Of a DNA stretch of 16,916 nucleotides, positions 1-8,856 are shown one piece after another. A program made the translations under genes and the position numbers. Source of the DNA: an uncultured Methylotenera sp. (GTDB lineage Bacteria > Pseudomonadota > Gammaproteobacteria > Burkholderiales > Methylophilaceae). The DNA lies in NCBI GenBank assembly GCA_937957775.1, contig CALFXV010000102.1, positions 1-16,916 on the forward strand, in the 5' to 3' direction. The number at the start of each line of letters is the position of its first letter. The stretch's first letter is position 1. The notes under the pieces are model-generated. The model did no database searches. It had not been told where the DNA came from and saw only the letters and a program-made list of their open reading frames with translations.

Positions 1-55
1 TATTCAATAATCTTAGCTACCACACCCGCACCAACAGTACGGCCACCTTCACGAA
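1..55 (-). repeat. Direct repeat: 3' end of tuf, identical to 16862-16916
   Basis: These 55 bases are repeated exactly, in the same orientation, at the far end of the window. They are the visible parts of two long tuf copies about 16.9 kb apart and are a potential site for recombination or gene conversion. Confidence 0.95.
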
Positions 56-1190
56 TAGCAAAACGTAAACCGTCTTCCATCGCAATCGGTGCAATCAATG
101 TAACCGTAATAGACACGTTATCACCCGGCATCACCATCTCTGTACCCGCTGGTAACTCAACCGCACCCGTTACGTCCGTTGTGCGGAAGTAAAACTGTGG
201 ACGGTAACCGTTGAAGAATGGTGTGTGACGACCGCCTTCATCTTTACCCAATACGTAGATCTCTGCCGTGAATTTTGTGTGTGGCTTGATAGAACCGGAT
301 TTAGATAACACTTGACCGCGTTCGATCTCTTCACGTTTTGTACCACGTAGCAATACGCCCACGTTATCACCAGCCATACCTTGGTCTAGCAATTTACGGA
401 ACATCTCTACACCAGTACAGGTTGTTTTCAATGTTGGTTTGATACCAACAATTTCAATCTCGTCACCGACTTTAACAATACCGCGCTCAATACGGCCAGT
501 CACCACAGTACCACGACCTGAAATTGAGAACACGTCTTCCACTGGCATCAAGAATGTACCGTCAATGGCACGCTCTGGCATTGGAATGTAGCTGTCTAAT
601 GCATCGGCTAAGCGGAATATTGCTGGCTCGCCGTATTCTGATTGGTCGCCTTCTAGGGCCAATTTAGCTGAACCTACGATCACTGGTGTGTCGTCGCCTG
701 GGAAATCGTATTTGCTTAGCAATTCACGGATTTCCATTTCAACCAATTCCAACAATTCTTTATCGTCCACCATGTCGGCTTTGTTCATAAACACAACAAT
801 GTATGGCACGCCAACTTGACGGGCTAGCAAGATGTGCTCACGTGTTTGTGGCATAGGACCGTCAGCAGCTGAACACACCAAAATAGCGCCGTCCATTTGC
901 GCAGCACCAGTAATCATGTTCTTAACGTAGTCGGCATGGCCTGGGCAATCAACGTGTGCGTAGTGACGGCTAGCCGTCTCGTACTCAACGTGCGCAGTAT
1001 TAATCGTAATACCACGTGCCTTCTCTTCCGGTGCCGCGTCAATTTGATCGTAAGCCTTCGCTTCACCACCAAATTTCTTAGACAAGATCGTTGTGATCGC
1101 TGCCGTTAATGTTGTCTTACCATGGTCAACGTGGCCAATCGTACCTACGTTAACGTGCGGCTTGGTCCGCTCAAATTTACCTTTTGCCAT
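1..1190 (-). CDS. tuf: Elongation factor Tu (EF-Tu), copy next to fusA; complete except the last base of the stop codon
   Basis: EF-Tu is the cytoplasmic GTPase that delivers aminoacyl-tRNA to the ribosomal A site. The ATG at 1190 begins [20 protein letters not shown], the usual EF-Tu N-terminus. The P-loop GHVDHGKT lies at about residues 19-26, followed by the switch motif DCPGH and the guanine-specificity motif NKAD (E. coli has NKCD, from memory). The frame ends in ...VAKIIE with the first two bases of TAA at positions 2-1, so only the final stop base falls outside the window. The length implied is 396 residues, normal for proteobacteria. A Shine-Dalgarno AAAGGA lies about 7 bases upstream. 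It follows fusA by only 41 bases and is probably co-transcribed with rpsL, rpsG and fusA. Its 3' end is identical to the tuf end at 16862-16916, so the genome carries two tuf copies. Confidence 0.98.
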   Translation of the reverse strand, partial: MAKGKFERTKPHVNVGTIGHVDHGKTTLTAAITTILSKKFGGEAKAYDQIDAAPEEKARGITINTAHVEYETASRHYAHVDCPGHADYVKNMITGAAQMDGAILVCSAADGPMPQTREHILLARQVGVPYIVVFMNKADMVDDKELLELVEMEIRELLSKYDFPGDDTPVIVGSAKLALEGDQSEYGEPAIFRLADALDSYIPMPERAIDGTFLMPVEDVFSISGRGTVVTGRIERGIVKVGDEIEIVGIKPTLKTTCTGVEMFRKLLDQGMAGDNVGVLLRGTKREEIERGQVLSKSGSIKPHTKFTAEIYVLGKDEGGRHTPFFNGYRPQFYFRTTDVTGAVELPAGTEMVMPGDNVSITVTLIAPIAMEDGLRFAIREGGRTVGAGVVAKIIE

Positions 1191-1231
1191 TTAATTTTCC
1201 TTTAAATTCAATAATGTAAGAATAGTTAATA

Positions 1232-3322
1232 TTACTTCTTATTCATGATGGCTTCAGCCACGTTTCTAGGTGCTTCTGTGTAATGCTTAAATTCCATGCT
1301 GTAGCTTGCACGACCTTGTGAAAGCGAACGCACTGTTGTTGAATAGCCGAACATTTCTGCCAACGGCACTTCAGCGCGCACTACTTTACCTGTTGCGTTG
1401 TCTTCCATACCTTGAATGATGCCGCGACGAGATGACAAGTCACCCATGATATCGCCCATGTAATCTTCTGGGGTCTCAACCTCAACAGCCATCATAGGCT
1501 CAAGCAAGATAGGATCCGCCTTACGCATACCGTCTTTGAAACCGATAGAAGCGGCCATTTTGAAGGCGTTTTCATTCGAGTCAACGTCATGGTATGAACC
1601 ATCAAACAAGGTTACTTTAACGTCTACAACTGGGAAGCCAGCTAGCACGCCTGAAGGGATGGTTTCACGTAAGCCTTTTTCAACAGCAGGAATGAATTCG
1701 CGAGGAACGGTACCGCCCTTAATCGCATCAATGAATTCAAAGCCTTTACCGGCTTCATTTGGCTCCATGATTAACCAAACGTGACCGTACTGACCTTTAC
1801 CGCCAGACTGTTTAACGAACTTACCTTCCACTTCAACTTTCTTCTTAATCGCTTCACGGTATGCCACTTGAGGGGCACCAACGTTTGCTTCAACGTTAAA
1901 TTCGCGGCGCATACGATCCACAAGAATTTCCAAATGCAACTCACCCATACCAGAAATAATGGTTTGGTTGGTTTCTTCATCGGTTTTAACGCGGAACGAT
2001 GGGTCTTCTTGAGCTAAACGATTTAAGGCCACACCCATTTTTTCTTGGTCGGCTTTAGTTTTTGGTTCAACTGCGACGTGAATAACCGGCTCAGGGAACA
2101 CCATGCGCTCTAGAATGATTTCATCGTTGACGCTACATAAAGTATCACCGGTAGTGGCTTCTTTTAGACCAATGGCGGCAGCAATGTCACCGGCACGCAC
2201 TTCGGTTAATGGCTCACGGGTATTAGCATGCATTTGCACAATACGGCCGATACGCTCTTTTTTACCTTTGATTGGGTTGTATACCGTGTCACCCGCGTTA
2301 ATTACGCCAGAATAGACTCGGAAGAAGATTAACTGACCCACGAACGGATCGGTCATAATTTTGAAAGCTAGCGCAGAGAATTTCTCATCATCGGACGCTT
2401 TAAGACGGATTTCTTTACCGTCACCGTCTTCAGCTTGCGTTGGAGGAATGTCGGTTGGAGCTGGCATTAACTCAATCACTTTATCCAACATGGCTTGTAC
2501 GCCTTTGTTTTTAAAAGCTGAACCACAAACCATGGGTACGATTTCAAAAGCAATGGTACGTATACGCAAACCAGCTAAGATATCAGCTTCAGATAAATCG
2601 CCTTCTTCAAGGTATTTATTCATTAGCTCTTCACTCGCTTCAGCCGCCGCTTCCACCATGTTTTCACGCCATTTATCGCACTCTGCTTTTAAATCAGCGG
2701 GAATATCGCGATAATCAAATTTCATGCCTTGAGAAGCCTCATCCCAATAGATGGCCTTCATTTTGATAAGGTCAACCACACCCTCGAACTTCTCTTCAGC
2801 ACCGATAGGCACTTGCAATGGAATAGGGTTGGCTTTAAGACGTACACGCATTTGATCGTACACTTTGAAGAAGTTGGCGCCAGCACGGTCCATTTTATTC
2901 ACGAACGCGATACGCGGCACTTTGTATTTATTGGCTTGACGCCAAACAGTTTCAGATTGAGGTTGCACACCACCCACAGCACAGTAAACCATGCAGGCGC
3001 CGTCTAGCACACGCATAGAACGTTCAACTTCAATGGTGAAGTCAACGTGACCTGGGGTATCAATAATATTAATGCGATGTTGGTCGAATTGACCAGCCAT
3101 GCCTTTCCAGAAGCAAGTGGTTGCAGCGGAAGTAATGGTAATACCACGCTCTTGCTCTTGCTCCATCCAGTCCATCGTGGCAGCGCCATTATGCACTTCA
3201 CCAATCTTATGGTTTACACCGGTATAAAACAAAATACGTTCTGTAGTGGTGGTTTTACCTGCGTCAATGTGCGCAGAAATACCGATATTACGGTAGCGTT
3301 CAATAGGGGTTATACGAGCCAC
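1232..3322 (-). CDS. fusA: Elongation factor G (EF-G)
   Basis: EF-G is the GTPase that drives translocation of tRNAs and mRNA on the ribosome; with RRF it also splits post-termination ribosomes. Numbering from the GTG at 3322 (696 residues), the P-loop AHIDAGKTT is at about 17-25, switch I RGITI at about 59-63, DTPGH at about 88-92 and NKMD at about 142-145. Domains II to V follow in normal order and length, ending ...VAEAIMNKK. Start choice: the longest reading begins at ATG 3328 (MAVARITP, 698 residues), but the only Shine-Dalgarno-like motif (AAAGG, 3335-3331) is 2 bases from that ATG and 8 bases from the GTG. The GTG start gives [15 protein letters not shown], which matches the family N-terminus (E. 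coli MARTTPIARYRNIGI, from memory). The start is an inference; gene identity is not in doubt. The gene lies 112 bases after rpsG and 41 bases before tuf. Confidence 0.97.
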   Translation of the reverse strand: MARITPIERYRNIGISAHIDAGKTTTTERILFYTGVNHKIGEVHNGAATMDWMEQEQERGITITSAATTCFWKGMAGQFDQHRINIIDTPGHVDFTIEVERSMRVLDGACMVYCAVGGVQPQSETVWRQANKYKVPRIAFVNKMDRAGANFFKVYDQMRVRLKANPIPLQVPIGAEEKFEGVVDLIKMKAIYWDEASQGMKFDYRDIPADLKAECDKWRENMVEAAAEASEELMNKYLEEGDLSEADILAGLRIRTIAFEIVPMVCGSAFKNKGVQAMLDKVIELMPAPTDIPPTQAEDGDGKEIRLKASDDEKFSALAFKIMTDPFVGQLIFFRVYSGVINAGDTVYNPIKGKKERIGRIVQMHANTREPLTEVRAGDIAAAIGLKEATTGDTLCSVNDEIILERMVFPEPVIHVAVEPKTKADQEKMGVALNRLAQEDPSFRVKTDEETNQTIISGMGELHLEILVDRMRREFNVEANVGAPQVAYREAIKKKVEVEGKFVKQSGGKGQYGHVWLIMEPNEAGKGFEFIDAIKGGTVPREFIPAVEKGLRETIPSGVLAGFPVVDVKVTLFDGSYHDVDSNENAFKMAASIGFKDGMRKADPILLEPMMAVEVETPEDYMGDIMGDLSSRRGIIQGMEDNATGKVVRAEVPLAEMFGYSTTVRSLSQGRASYSMEFKHYTEAPRNVAEAIMNKK

Positions 3323-3367
3323 GGCCATTACCTTTACTTAATATTATTGCTTAAATTCTTAAAGAGC

Positions 3368-3397
3368 AATTGGCCTAACTGTAAGATTAGGCCAATT
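3368..3397 (-). repeat. Perfect 11-bp inverted repeat (RNA hairpin) between rpsG and fusA
   Basis: The arms AATTGGCCTAA (3368-3378) and TTAGGCCAATT (3387-3397) are exact reverse complements around an 8-base loop. In the transcribed direction the 3' flank is GCTCTTTAAGAA, with no continuous U-run, so it is not a classic intrinsic terminator. This fits the need to transcribe fusA and tuf downstream. It sits 40 or more bases upstream of the fusA start and may be a processing, mRNA-stability or partial attenuation element. Confidence 0.75.
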
Positions 3398-3434
3398 AAA
3401 CAAACGATCAATCAAATTACAAATGCTAACAATA

Positions 3435-3905
3435 TTAGAACCTGAAATGTGAAAATGCTTTATTCGCTTCTGCCATACGGTGAACTTCTTCTCGTTTTTT
3501 CATGGCTGAACCACGACCTTCAGAAGCTTCAACCAACTCGGCCGCTAAACGCAAGCCCATGGATTTCTCACCACGCTTACGAGCTGCATCACGCATCCAA
3601 CGCATAGCCAAGGCACTGCGACGGTTAGGACGCACCTCAACTGGTACTTGGTAGTTAGCACCACCAACACGGCGGCTTTTAACCTCAACCAATGGACGCA
3701 AGTTAGTTAAAGCCAAGGTAAACACCTCTAGAGCATCCTTGCCAGTTTTAACTGCGATTTGGTCAAATGCACCGTACAAAATACGCTCAGCAACGGATTT
3801 TTTACCACCCGTCATCAACACGTTTACGAATTTGGATACTTCTTGGCTACCGAATTTTGGATCCGGCAGGATATTGCGTTTGGGGACTTCTCTACGTCTT
3901 GGCAT
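3435..3905 (-). CDS. rpsG: Small-subunit ribosomal protein S7 (uS7)
   Basis: S7 binds the 3' major domain of 16S rRNA, nucleates assembly of the 30S head and lies beside the E-site tRNA. The 156-residue product starts [20 protein letters not shown] at ATG 3905, the normal bacterial N-terminus. It contains the conserved segments [17 protein letters not shown] (about 27-43), [20 protein letters not shown] (about 68-87) and [10 protein letters not shown] (about 95-104), and ends in a basic helix with ...AFSHFRF. Length and composition are normal. Only a weak purine-rich motif (AGAGA) precedes the start, which fits translational coupling or control from the rpsL-rpsG gap. In E. coli S7 represses its own operon by binding that intercistronic RNA; the same role here is inferred from gene order. 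Confidence 0.98.
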   Translation of the reverse strand: MPRRREVPKRNILPDPKFGSQEVSKFVNVLMTGGKKSVAERILYGAFDQIAVKTGKDALEVFTLALTNLRPLVEVKSRRVGGANYQVPVEVRPNRRSALAMRWMRDAARKRGEKSMGLRLAAELVEASEGRGSAMKKREEVHRMAEANKAFSHFRF

Positions 3906-3997
3906 AATTTTCTCTATTCTACTTATGTTTTGCTAGCAACTGCTCGAGCAAGGCTTTTGGTTAGCCGCTATTAATAAAATTTAAATCCGTCAGCCTA
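3906..3997 (-). promoter_or_regulatory. rpsL-rpsG intercistronic region with twin palindromes; candidate S7 autoregulatory site
   Basis: This 92-base gap holds two adjacent perfect 10-bp palindromes one base apart: TTGCTAGCAA (3930-3939) and TGCTCGAGCA (3941-3950). A short GGCT/AGCC pairing lies just upstream in the transcribed direction. In E. coli the equivalent gap is bound by S7, which represses rpsG and downstream translation (established for E. coli). Position and spacing support the analogy, but I did not show a match to the E. coli S7 structure, so the function is inferred. Confidence 0.4.
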
Positions 3998-4384
3998 TTA
4001 TTTGGCTTTAGCTTCTTTAGGACGTTTAGCACCGTATTTAGAACGTGATTGTTTACGGTCTTTAACACCAGCCGTATCCAAGCTACCACGCACCATATGG
4101 TAACGCACACCCGGTAAGTCTTTTACACGACCACCACGTAGTAAAACCACGCTATGCTCTTGTAGGTTATGGCCTTCACCACCGATATAGCTAATCACTT
4201 CATAGCCATTAGTCAGGCGTACTTTTGCCACTTTACGCAAAGCCGAGTTAGGCTTTTTCGGTGTCGTTGTATAAACACGCGTGCATACGCCACGTTTTTG
4301 TGGGCAGGATTCAAGTGCAGGCACTTTACTTTTTGTGACCACTTTAGCGCGTGGCTTACGTATTAACTGATTGATGGTTGGCAT
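3998..4384 (-). CDS. rpsL: Small-subunit ribosomal protein S12 (uS12)
   Basis: S12 lies at the 30S decoding centre and at the contact with EF-Tu and EF-G, and affects accuracy. The 128-residue product begins [15 protein letters not shown] at ATG 4384, with AGAGG about 9 bases upstream. It carries the hallmark segments [20 protein letters not shown] (27-46) and [12 protein letters not shown] (85-96). The two lysines whose mutation gives streptomycin resistance in E. coli are present (K43 and K88, counting Met1), so a streptomycin-sensitive form is predicted. D89 is the usual target of RimO methylthiolation. The C-terminus ...KRPKEAKAK is a few residues longer than in E. coli, which is unremarkable. 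It is the first gene of the str part, 177 bases downstream of rpoC. Confidence 0.98.
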   Translation of the reverse strand: MPTINQLIRKPRAKVVTKSKVPALESCPQKRGVCTRVYTTTPKKPNSALRKVAKVRLTNGYEVISYIGGEGHNLQEHSVVLLRGGRVKDLPGVRYHMVRGSLDTAGVKDRKQSRSKYGAKRPKEAKAK

Positions 4385-4466
4385 TGCCTATAACCTCTAA
4401 TGATGTTCTTTTAAATATGTCTTTAATTAACCAACAGGCCTAAAAATCAAGCTTTGCAAGTTAAGC

Positions 4467-4505
4467 CAGGACGGCCTTGTCTCATATGACAATAAGGCCA
4501 TCCTG
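4467..4505 (-). repeat. Long two-part hairpin between rpoC and rpsL
   Basis: In the transcribed direction CAGGATGGCC (4505-4496) pairs with GGCCGTCCTG (4476-4467) over 10 bp including one U-G wobble. An inner stem TTGTC/GACAA (4492-4488 with 4081-style offset avoided: 4081 is not meant; inner arms are 4488-4492 and 4077+400, i.e. 4477-4481) lies inside a 3-base bulge and closes a 6-base loop. The 3' flank GCTTAACTTGC has no U-run, so full intrinsic termination is not indicated. It sits at the junction of the rif and str parts and could be a processing, attenuation or mRNA-boundary element. Confidence 0.65.
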
Positions 4506-4526
4506 AAAAACCCAACATTCTATTTA

Positions 4527-4548
4527 GCCTTGTAACCCTTGTCAAGGC
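4527..4548 (-). repeat. Small inverted repeat just after the rpoC stop codon
   Basis: GCCTTG (4527-4532) and CAAGGC (4543-4548) are exact reverse complements around a 10-base loop, beginning 13 bases after the rpoC stop in the direction of transcription. No U-run follows immediately. Together with the larger hairpin at 4467-4505 it makes up most of the structure in this 177-base gap. Function is unknown; a 3' stabilising or weak terminating role is possible. Confidence 0.45.
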
Positions 4549-4561
4549 ATAAATAGTTCGC

Positions 4562-7500
4562 TTACTCTGCTGCGATCTCGCCGGTCACTTCACCGCTAGT
4601 CACTTCAGCGGCAGCCTCAACCAAACCTTCTTCTGAAGGCATTTCAGCGTCGGCGAATAAAGCCTCTGCTGGAATCTCTTTGGCTGGAACACCGCCAGCA
4701 ATGGCCGCCAATTTACGTGCGTCGTGATAAGCCAAACCGGTACCGGCTGGAATTAAACGACCGACAATAACGTTTTCTTTCAAACCACGAAGGTCATCGC
4801 GTTTACCTAATATTGCAGCTTCGGTTAACACACGCGTTGTTTCTTGGAATGAAGCGGCCGAGATGAATGAATCCGTTGATAACGACGCTTTTGTAATACC
4901 AAGCAACACGTATTCAAACTCAGCTGGACGTTGATTTAACGCAATCACTTCTTCGTTTCTTGCTAATAAATCCGCACGTTCAACCTGCTCACCCATGATG
5001 AAGTTGGTGTCACCTGCATCGGTCACGCGAACGCGACGTAGCATTTGACGCACGATCACTTCAATGTGCTTGTCGTTAATTTTCACGCCTTGTAAGCGAT
5101 ACACGTCTTGCACTTCATCAATGATGTATCTAGCTAAGGCTTCACGACCTTGTAAACGTAAAATGTCTTGTGGCTCAGCTGGGCCGTCCACAATTGTTTC
5201 ACCTTTAGTTACCACCTGGCCATCGTGTGCCGTTACGTGTTTGTCTTTAGGAATCAAGAACTCGTTGCTTACGCCGTCTAAATCGGTAATAACAAGACGT
5301 TGTTTGCCTTTGGTGTCTTTACCGAATGAAACTGTACCGGTCACTTCTGCCAACATGCCGGCATCTTTTGGTGAACGCGCTTCAAACAATTCAGCCACAC
5401 GCGGCAGACCACCGGTAATGTCACGAGTTTTAGAAGATTCTTGTGGAATACGCGCAATCACTTCACCCACACCAACATCTTGACCGTCTTTAACGGTAAT
5501 GATGCAGCCTAATTGAAAGGTCGTGTTAACCGATTGTTCGCTGCCGGCGATTTTCACTTCGGCGCCGTTAGCATCCATCAATTTAACTTGTGGGCGTAAG
5601 CCTTTGCTTTGACCAGCACGTTGTTTAGGATCGATCACCACCAGTGATGACAAGCCGGTTACATCGTCTATCTGTTTAGCAACGGTAATGCCCTCTTCCA
5701 CGTTTTCAAATTTAATTTGACCCGCGTACTCAGTAATAATTGGACGCGTGTGCGGATCCCATGTGGCAATCGCTTGACCTGCTTTAACCGGTTTAGCATC
5801 GGTAATTTGCAGGGTCGCACCGTAAGGCACTTTATGGCGCTCACGCTCGCGGCCGTTTTCATCAACCACGATCACTTCACCATTACGTGAAATCACCACT
5901 TGCTCTTTACGTGCATTGGTTACATAACGCATGGTCGAGGTGAAATTCAACACACCATTTGATTTAGCTTCCACTTGGGAAACTGAAGCCGCACGCGATG
6001 CTGCACCACCAATGTGGAAGGTACGCATGGTTAACTGTGTACCAGGCTCACCAATGGATTGCGCCGCAATCACGCCCACGGCTTCGCCCATGCTAATTAA
6101 CTTACCACGACCTAAGTCACGGCCATAACATTTAGCACAGATGCCATAACGCGTGTCACAGGTTAAGGCCGTACGTACTTTGACTTCATCGATACCTAAG
6201 GCATCAATGTGCTCAACTTCGTCTTCTGTTAGCAAAGTACCGGCTGGGTAAATCACTGCTTGTGTTTCCGGATCAATCACATCCAAGGCCGCAGTACGAC
6301 CCAAGATACGATCGTGCAAGGGCTCTATCACTTCGCCGCCTTTTACCAGGGCTTTGGTGACCAAACCGTCACTGGTACCGCAATCGTTTTCGGTAACCAC
6401 TAAATCTTGCGTTACGTCCACCAAACGGCGAGTCAAGTAACCGGAGTTCGCTGTTTTCAATGCCGTATCGGCCAAGCCTTTACGTGCACCGTGGGTAGAA
6501 ATAAAGTATTGCAACACGTTTAAGCCATCGCGGAAGTTAGCTTTAATAGGCGTTTCAATAATTGAACCGTCTGGTTTAGCCATCAAGCCGCGCATACCAG
6601 CCAATTGACGAATCTGTGCAGCAGAACCACGCGCACCCGAGTCAGCCATCATGTAAATCGCATTAAACGATTCTTGGCGTAAGGCTTTGCCGGCCTTATC
6701 TTTCACTTGCTTGCCGTCTACGTCTAAAACGTCTTCTTCCTTAAGTTGCTTCATCATGGCGTCCGCTACCTTATCACTAGCACGACCCCAGATATCCACC
6801 ACTTTGTTGTAACGCTCGCCTTGTGTTACCAAACCAGAAACGTATTGGTCTTCAATTTCTTTCACTTCGGTTTCGGCTGCGGTGATTAGGGATTCTTTTT
6901 CCTTAGGCACCAACATGTCGTTAATGCTGATAGAAATACCGGCTTTAGTCGCATAGGCATAACCCATGTCTTTCAATCTGTCGGCAAATATCACGGTTTC
7001 ACGTATGCCCACCTTACGGAATGAAGCATTGATTAATTTAGAAATTTCTTTCTTTTTCAAGGCTTTATCAATATTGCTGTAGGCAAGGCCTGCTGGCAGA
7101 ATAGCTGACAACAATGCGCGACCGACCGTGGTGTCATAGCGTGTGGTTTTCTCGGTTTTAACGCCGTCTAAATCCACATCGTATTCTTTAATACGCACGG
7201 TAATTTTTGCATGGATGTCCACCAAACCTTGGTCGAATACACGCTGCACTTCTTTCACATCCGCGAAACGCATGCCTTCACCACGTGCCGCCATACGATC
7301 ACGCGTCATGTAGTACAGGCCCAACACGATATCTTGTGAAGGCACAATGATGGGTTCGCCGTTAGCAGGTGAAAGAACGTTATTGGAAGCCAGCATTAAG
7401 GTGCGCGCTTCCATTTGCGCTTCTAATGATAGTGGCACGTGAACCGCCATTTGGTCACCATCGAAGTCGGCGTTGAATGCCGCACAAACCAATGGGTGCA

Positions 7501-8845
7501 ATTGAATGGCTTTACCTTCAATTAAGATAGGCTCAAAGGCTTGGATACCAAGACGGTGTAGCGTAGGCGCACGGTTCAATAGGACCGGATGCTCGCGGAT
7601 CACGTCTTCTAAGATATCCCAAACTTCTGGTCCTTCTTCTTCTACTTTCTTTTTAGCCGCTTTAATGGTGGTAGCAATGCCTAACACTTCAAGTTTATGG
7701 AAAATAAACGGTTTGAATAATTCCAAAGCCATTTTTTTCGGCAAACCGCACTGATGCAATTTTAGTTGCGGGCCAACCACGATCACGGAACGACCAGAGT
7801 AATCCACGCGTTTACCCAGTAAGTTTTGACGGAAACGGCCGCCCTTACCTTTGATCATGTCTGCCAATGATTTCAATGGACGTTTATTGGCACCCGTCAT
7901 CACTTTACCGCGACGACCGTTATCCAATAAGGAATCCACCGCTTCTTGCAGCATGCGTTTTTCGTTGCGCACAATGATTTCCGGTGCTTTCAACTCTAAC
8001 AAACGTTTTAGACGGTTATTACGGTTAATCACGCGACGGTATAAATCGTTTAAATCGGATGTGGCAAAACGACCGCCATCCAATGGTACCAATGGACGTA
8101 GTTCTGGTGGCAATACTGGCAATATTTCCAATATCATCCACTCAGGTTTGATGCCGGATTTTTGGAATGCTTCCAATACTTTTAAACGTTTAGCGATTTT
8201 CTTGATTTTCGCTTCAGAGCCAGTCGCGCTTAAATCTTGACGCAACTGCACCACTTCACGCTCAATGTCCATCGTGCGCAATAATTCACGCACCGCTTCA
8301 GCACCCATCACCGCATTGAATTCGTCACCGTACTCTTCTACTTTTGCCAAGTAGTCGTCTTCAGTCAATAACTGACCGCGTGTTAACGGCGTCATGCCTG
8401 GGTCAACCACGATGAATGCTTCAAAATATAGCACGCGCTCAATGTCGCGCAAGGCAATGTCCAGCACCATGCCTAAACGGCTTGGTAAGCTTTTCAAGAA
8501 CCAAATGTGTGCAACCGGTGAAGCCAAATCAATGTGACCCATGCGCTCACGACGCACTTTAGATAAGGTGACTTCTACGCCGCATTTTTCACAGATGACT
8601 CCGCGGTGTTTTAAGCGTTTGTATTTACCGCACAAGCATTCGTAGTCTTTTATTGGGCCAAAAATTTTGGCGCAAAATAAACCATCGCGCTCCGGTTTAA
8701 AGGTACGGTAGTTGATCGTTTCTGGCTTTTTAACTTCGCCATATGACCATGAACGGATTTTTTCAGGTGAAGCCAGTGCAATCTTAATTGCATCAAATTC
8801 TTCTTCTTGCGTTACCTGTTTGAATAAGTCTAATAGAGCTTTCAT
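4562..8845 (-). CDS. rpoC: DNA-directed RNA polymerase subunit beta'
   Basis: Beta' is the largest core RNA polymerase subunit and holds the catalytic magnesium. The 1427-residue product starts [10 protein letters not shown] at ATG 8845, with AAGGAG 7 bases upstream; that motif overlaps the rpoB stop codon, so the two genes are tightly coupled (11-base gap). Visible landmarks are the N-terminal zinc site C70, C72, C85, C88; the catalytic motif NADFDGD with D460, D462 and D464; the second zinc site C822, C896, C903, C906; the bridge-helix region ADSGARGS (about 734-741); and the trigger-loop start MRTFHIGG (about 940-947). All key residues are intact. The last 40 or so residues form an acidic, alanine-rich tail after the conserved core, giving about 20 residues more than E. 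coli (1407, from memory). Confidence 0.99.
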   Translation of the reverse strand: MKALLDLFKQVTQEEEFDAIKIALASPEKIRSWSYGEVKKPETINYRTFKPERDGLFCAKIFGPIKDYECLCGKYKRLKHRGVICEKCGVEVTLSKVRRERMGHIDLASPVAHIWFLKSLPSRLGMVLDIALRDIERVLYFEAFIVVDPGMTPLTRGQLLTEDDYLAKVEEYGDEFNAVMGAEAVRELLRTMDIEREVVQLRQDLSATGSEAKIKKIAKRLKVLEAFQKSGIKPEWMILEILPVLPPELRPLVPLDGGRFATSDLNDLYRRVINRNNRLKRLLELKAPEIIVRNEKRMLQEAVDSLLDNGRRGKVMTGANKRPLKSLADMIKGKGGRFRQNLLGKRVDYSGRSVIVVGPQLKLHQCGLPKKMALELFKPFIFHKLEVLGIATTIKAAKKKVEEEGPEVWDILEDVIREHPVLLNRAPTLHRLGIQAFEPILIEGKAIQLHPLVCAAFNADFDGDQMAVHVPLSLEAQMEARTLMLASNNVLSPANGEPIIVPSQDIVLGLYYMTRDRMAARGEGMRFADVKEVQRVFDQGLVDIHAKITVRIKEYDVDLDGVKTEKTTRYDTTVGRALLSAILPAGLAYSNIDKALKKKEISKLINASFRKVGIRETVIFADRLKDMGYAYATKAGISISINDMLVPKEKESLITAAETEVKEIEDQYVSGLVTQGERYNKVVDIWGRASDKVADAMMKQLKEEDVLDVDGKQVKDKAGKALRQESFNAIYMMADSGARGSAAQIRQLAGMRGLMAKPDGSIIETPIKANFRDGLNVLQYFISTHGARKGLADTALKTANSGYLTRRLVDVTQDLVVTENDCGTSDGLVTKALVKGGEVIEPLHDRILGRTAALDVIDPETQAVIYPAGTLLTEDEVEHIDALGIDEVKVRTALTCDTRYGICAKCYGRDLGRGKLISMGEAVGVIAAQSIGEPGTQLTMRTFHIGGAASRAASVSQVEAKSNGVLNFTSTMRYVTNARKEQVVISRNGEVIVVDENGRERERHKVPYGATLQITDAKPVKAGQAIATWDPHTRPIITEYAGQIKFENVEEGITVAKQIDDVTGLSSLVVIDPKQRAGQSKGLRPQVKLMDANGAEVKIAGSEQSVNTTFQLGCIITVKDGQDVGVGEVIARIPQESSKTRDITGGLPRVAELFEARSPKDAGMLAEVTGTVSFGKDTKGKQRLVITDLDGVSNEFLIPKDKHVTAHDGQVVTKGETIVDGPAEPQDILRLQGREALARYIIDEVQDVYRLQGVKINDKHIEVIVRQMLRRVRVTDAGDTNFIMGEQVERADLLARNEEVIALNQRPAEFEYVLLGITKASLSTDSFISAASFQETTRVLTEAAILGKRDDLRGLKENVIVGRLIPAGTGLAYHDARKLAAIAGGVPAKEIPAEALFADAEMPSEEGLVEAAAEVTSGEVTGEIAAE

Positions 8846-8856
8846 GTGAATTCTCC

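Noticed and set aside
5064..5483. Plus-strand open frames inside rpoC and rpoB, such as the 139-codon one here
   Set aside because: Long conserved genes with few antisense stops produce such frames by chance; none has a ribosome site and family resemblance together.
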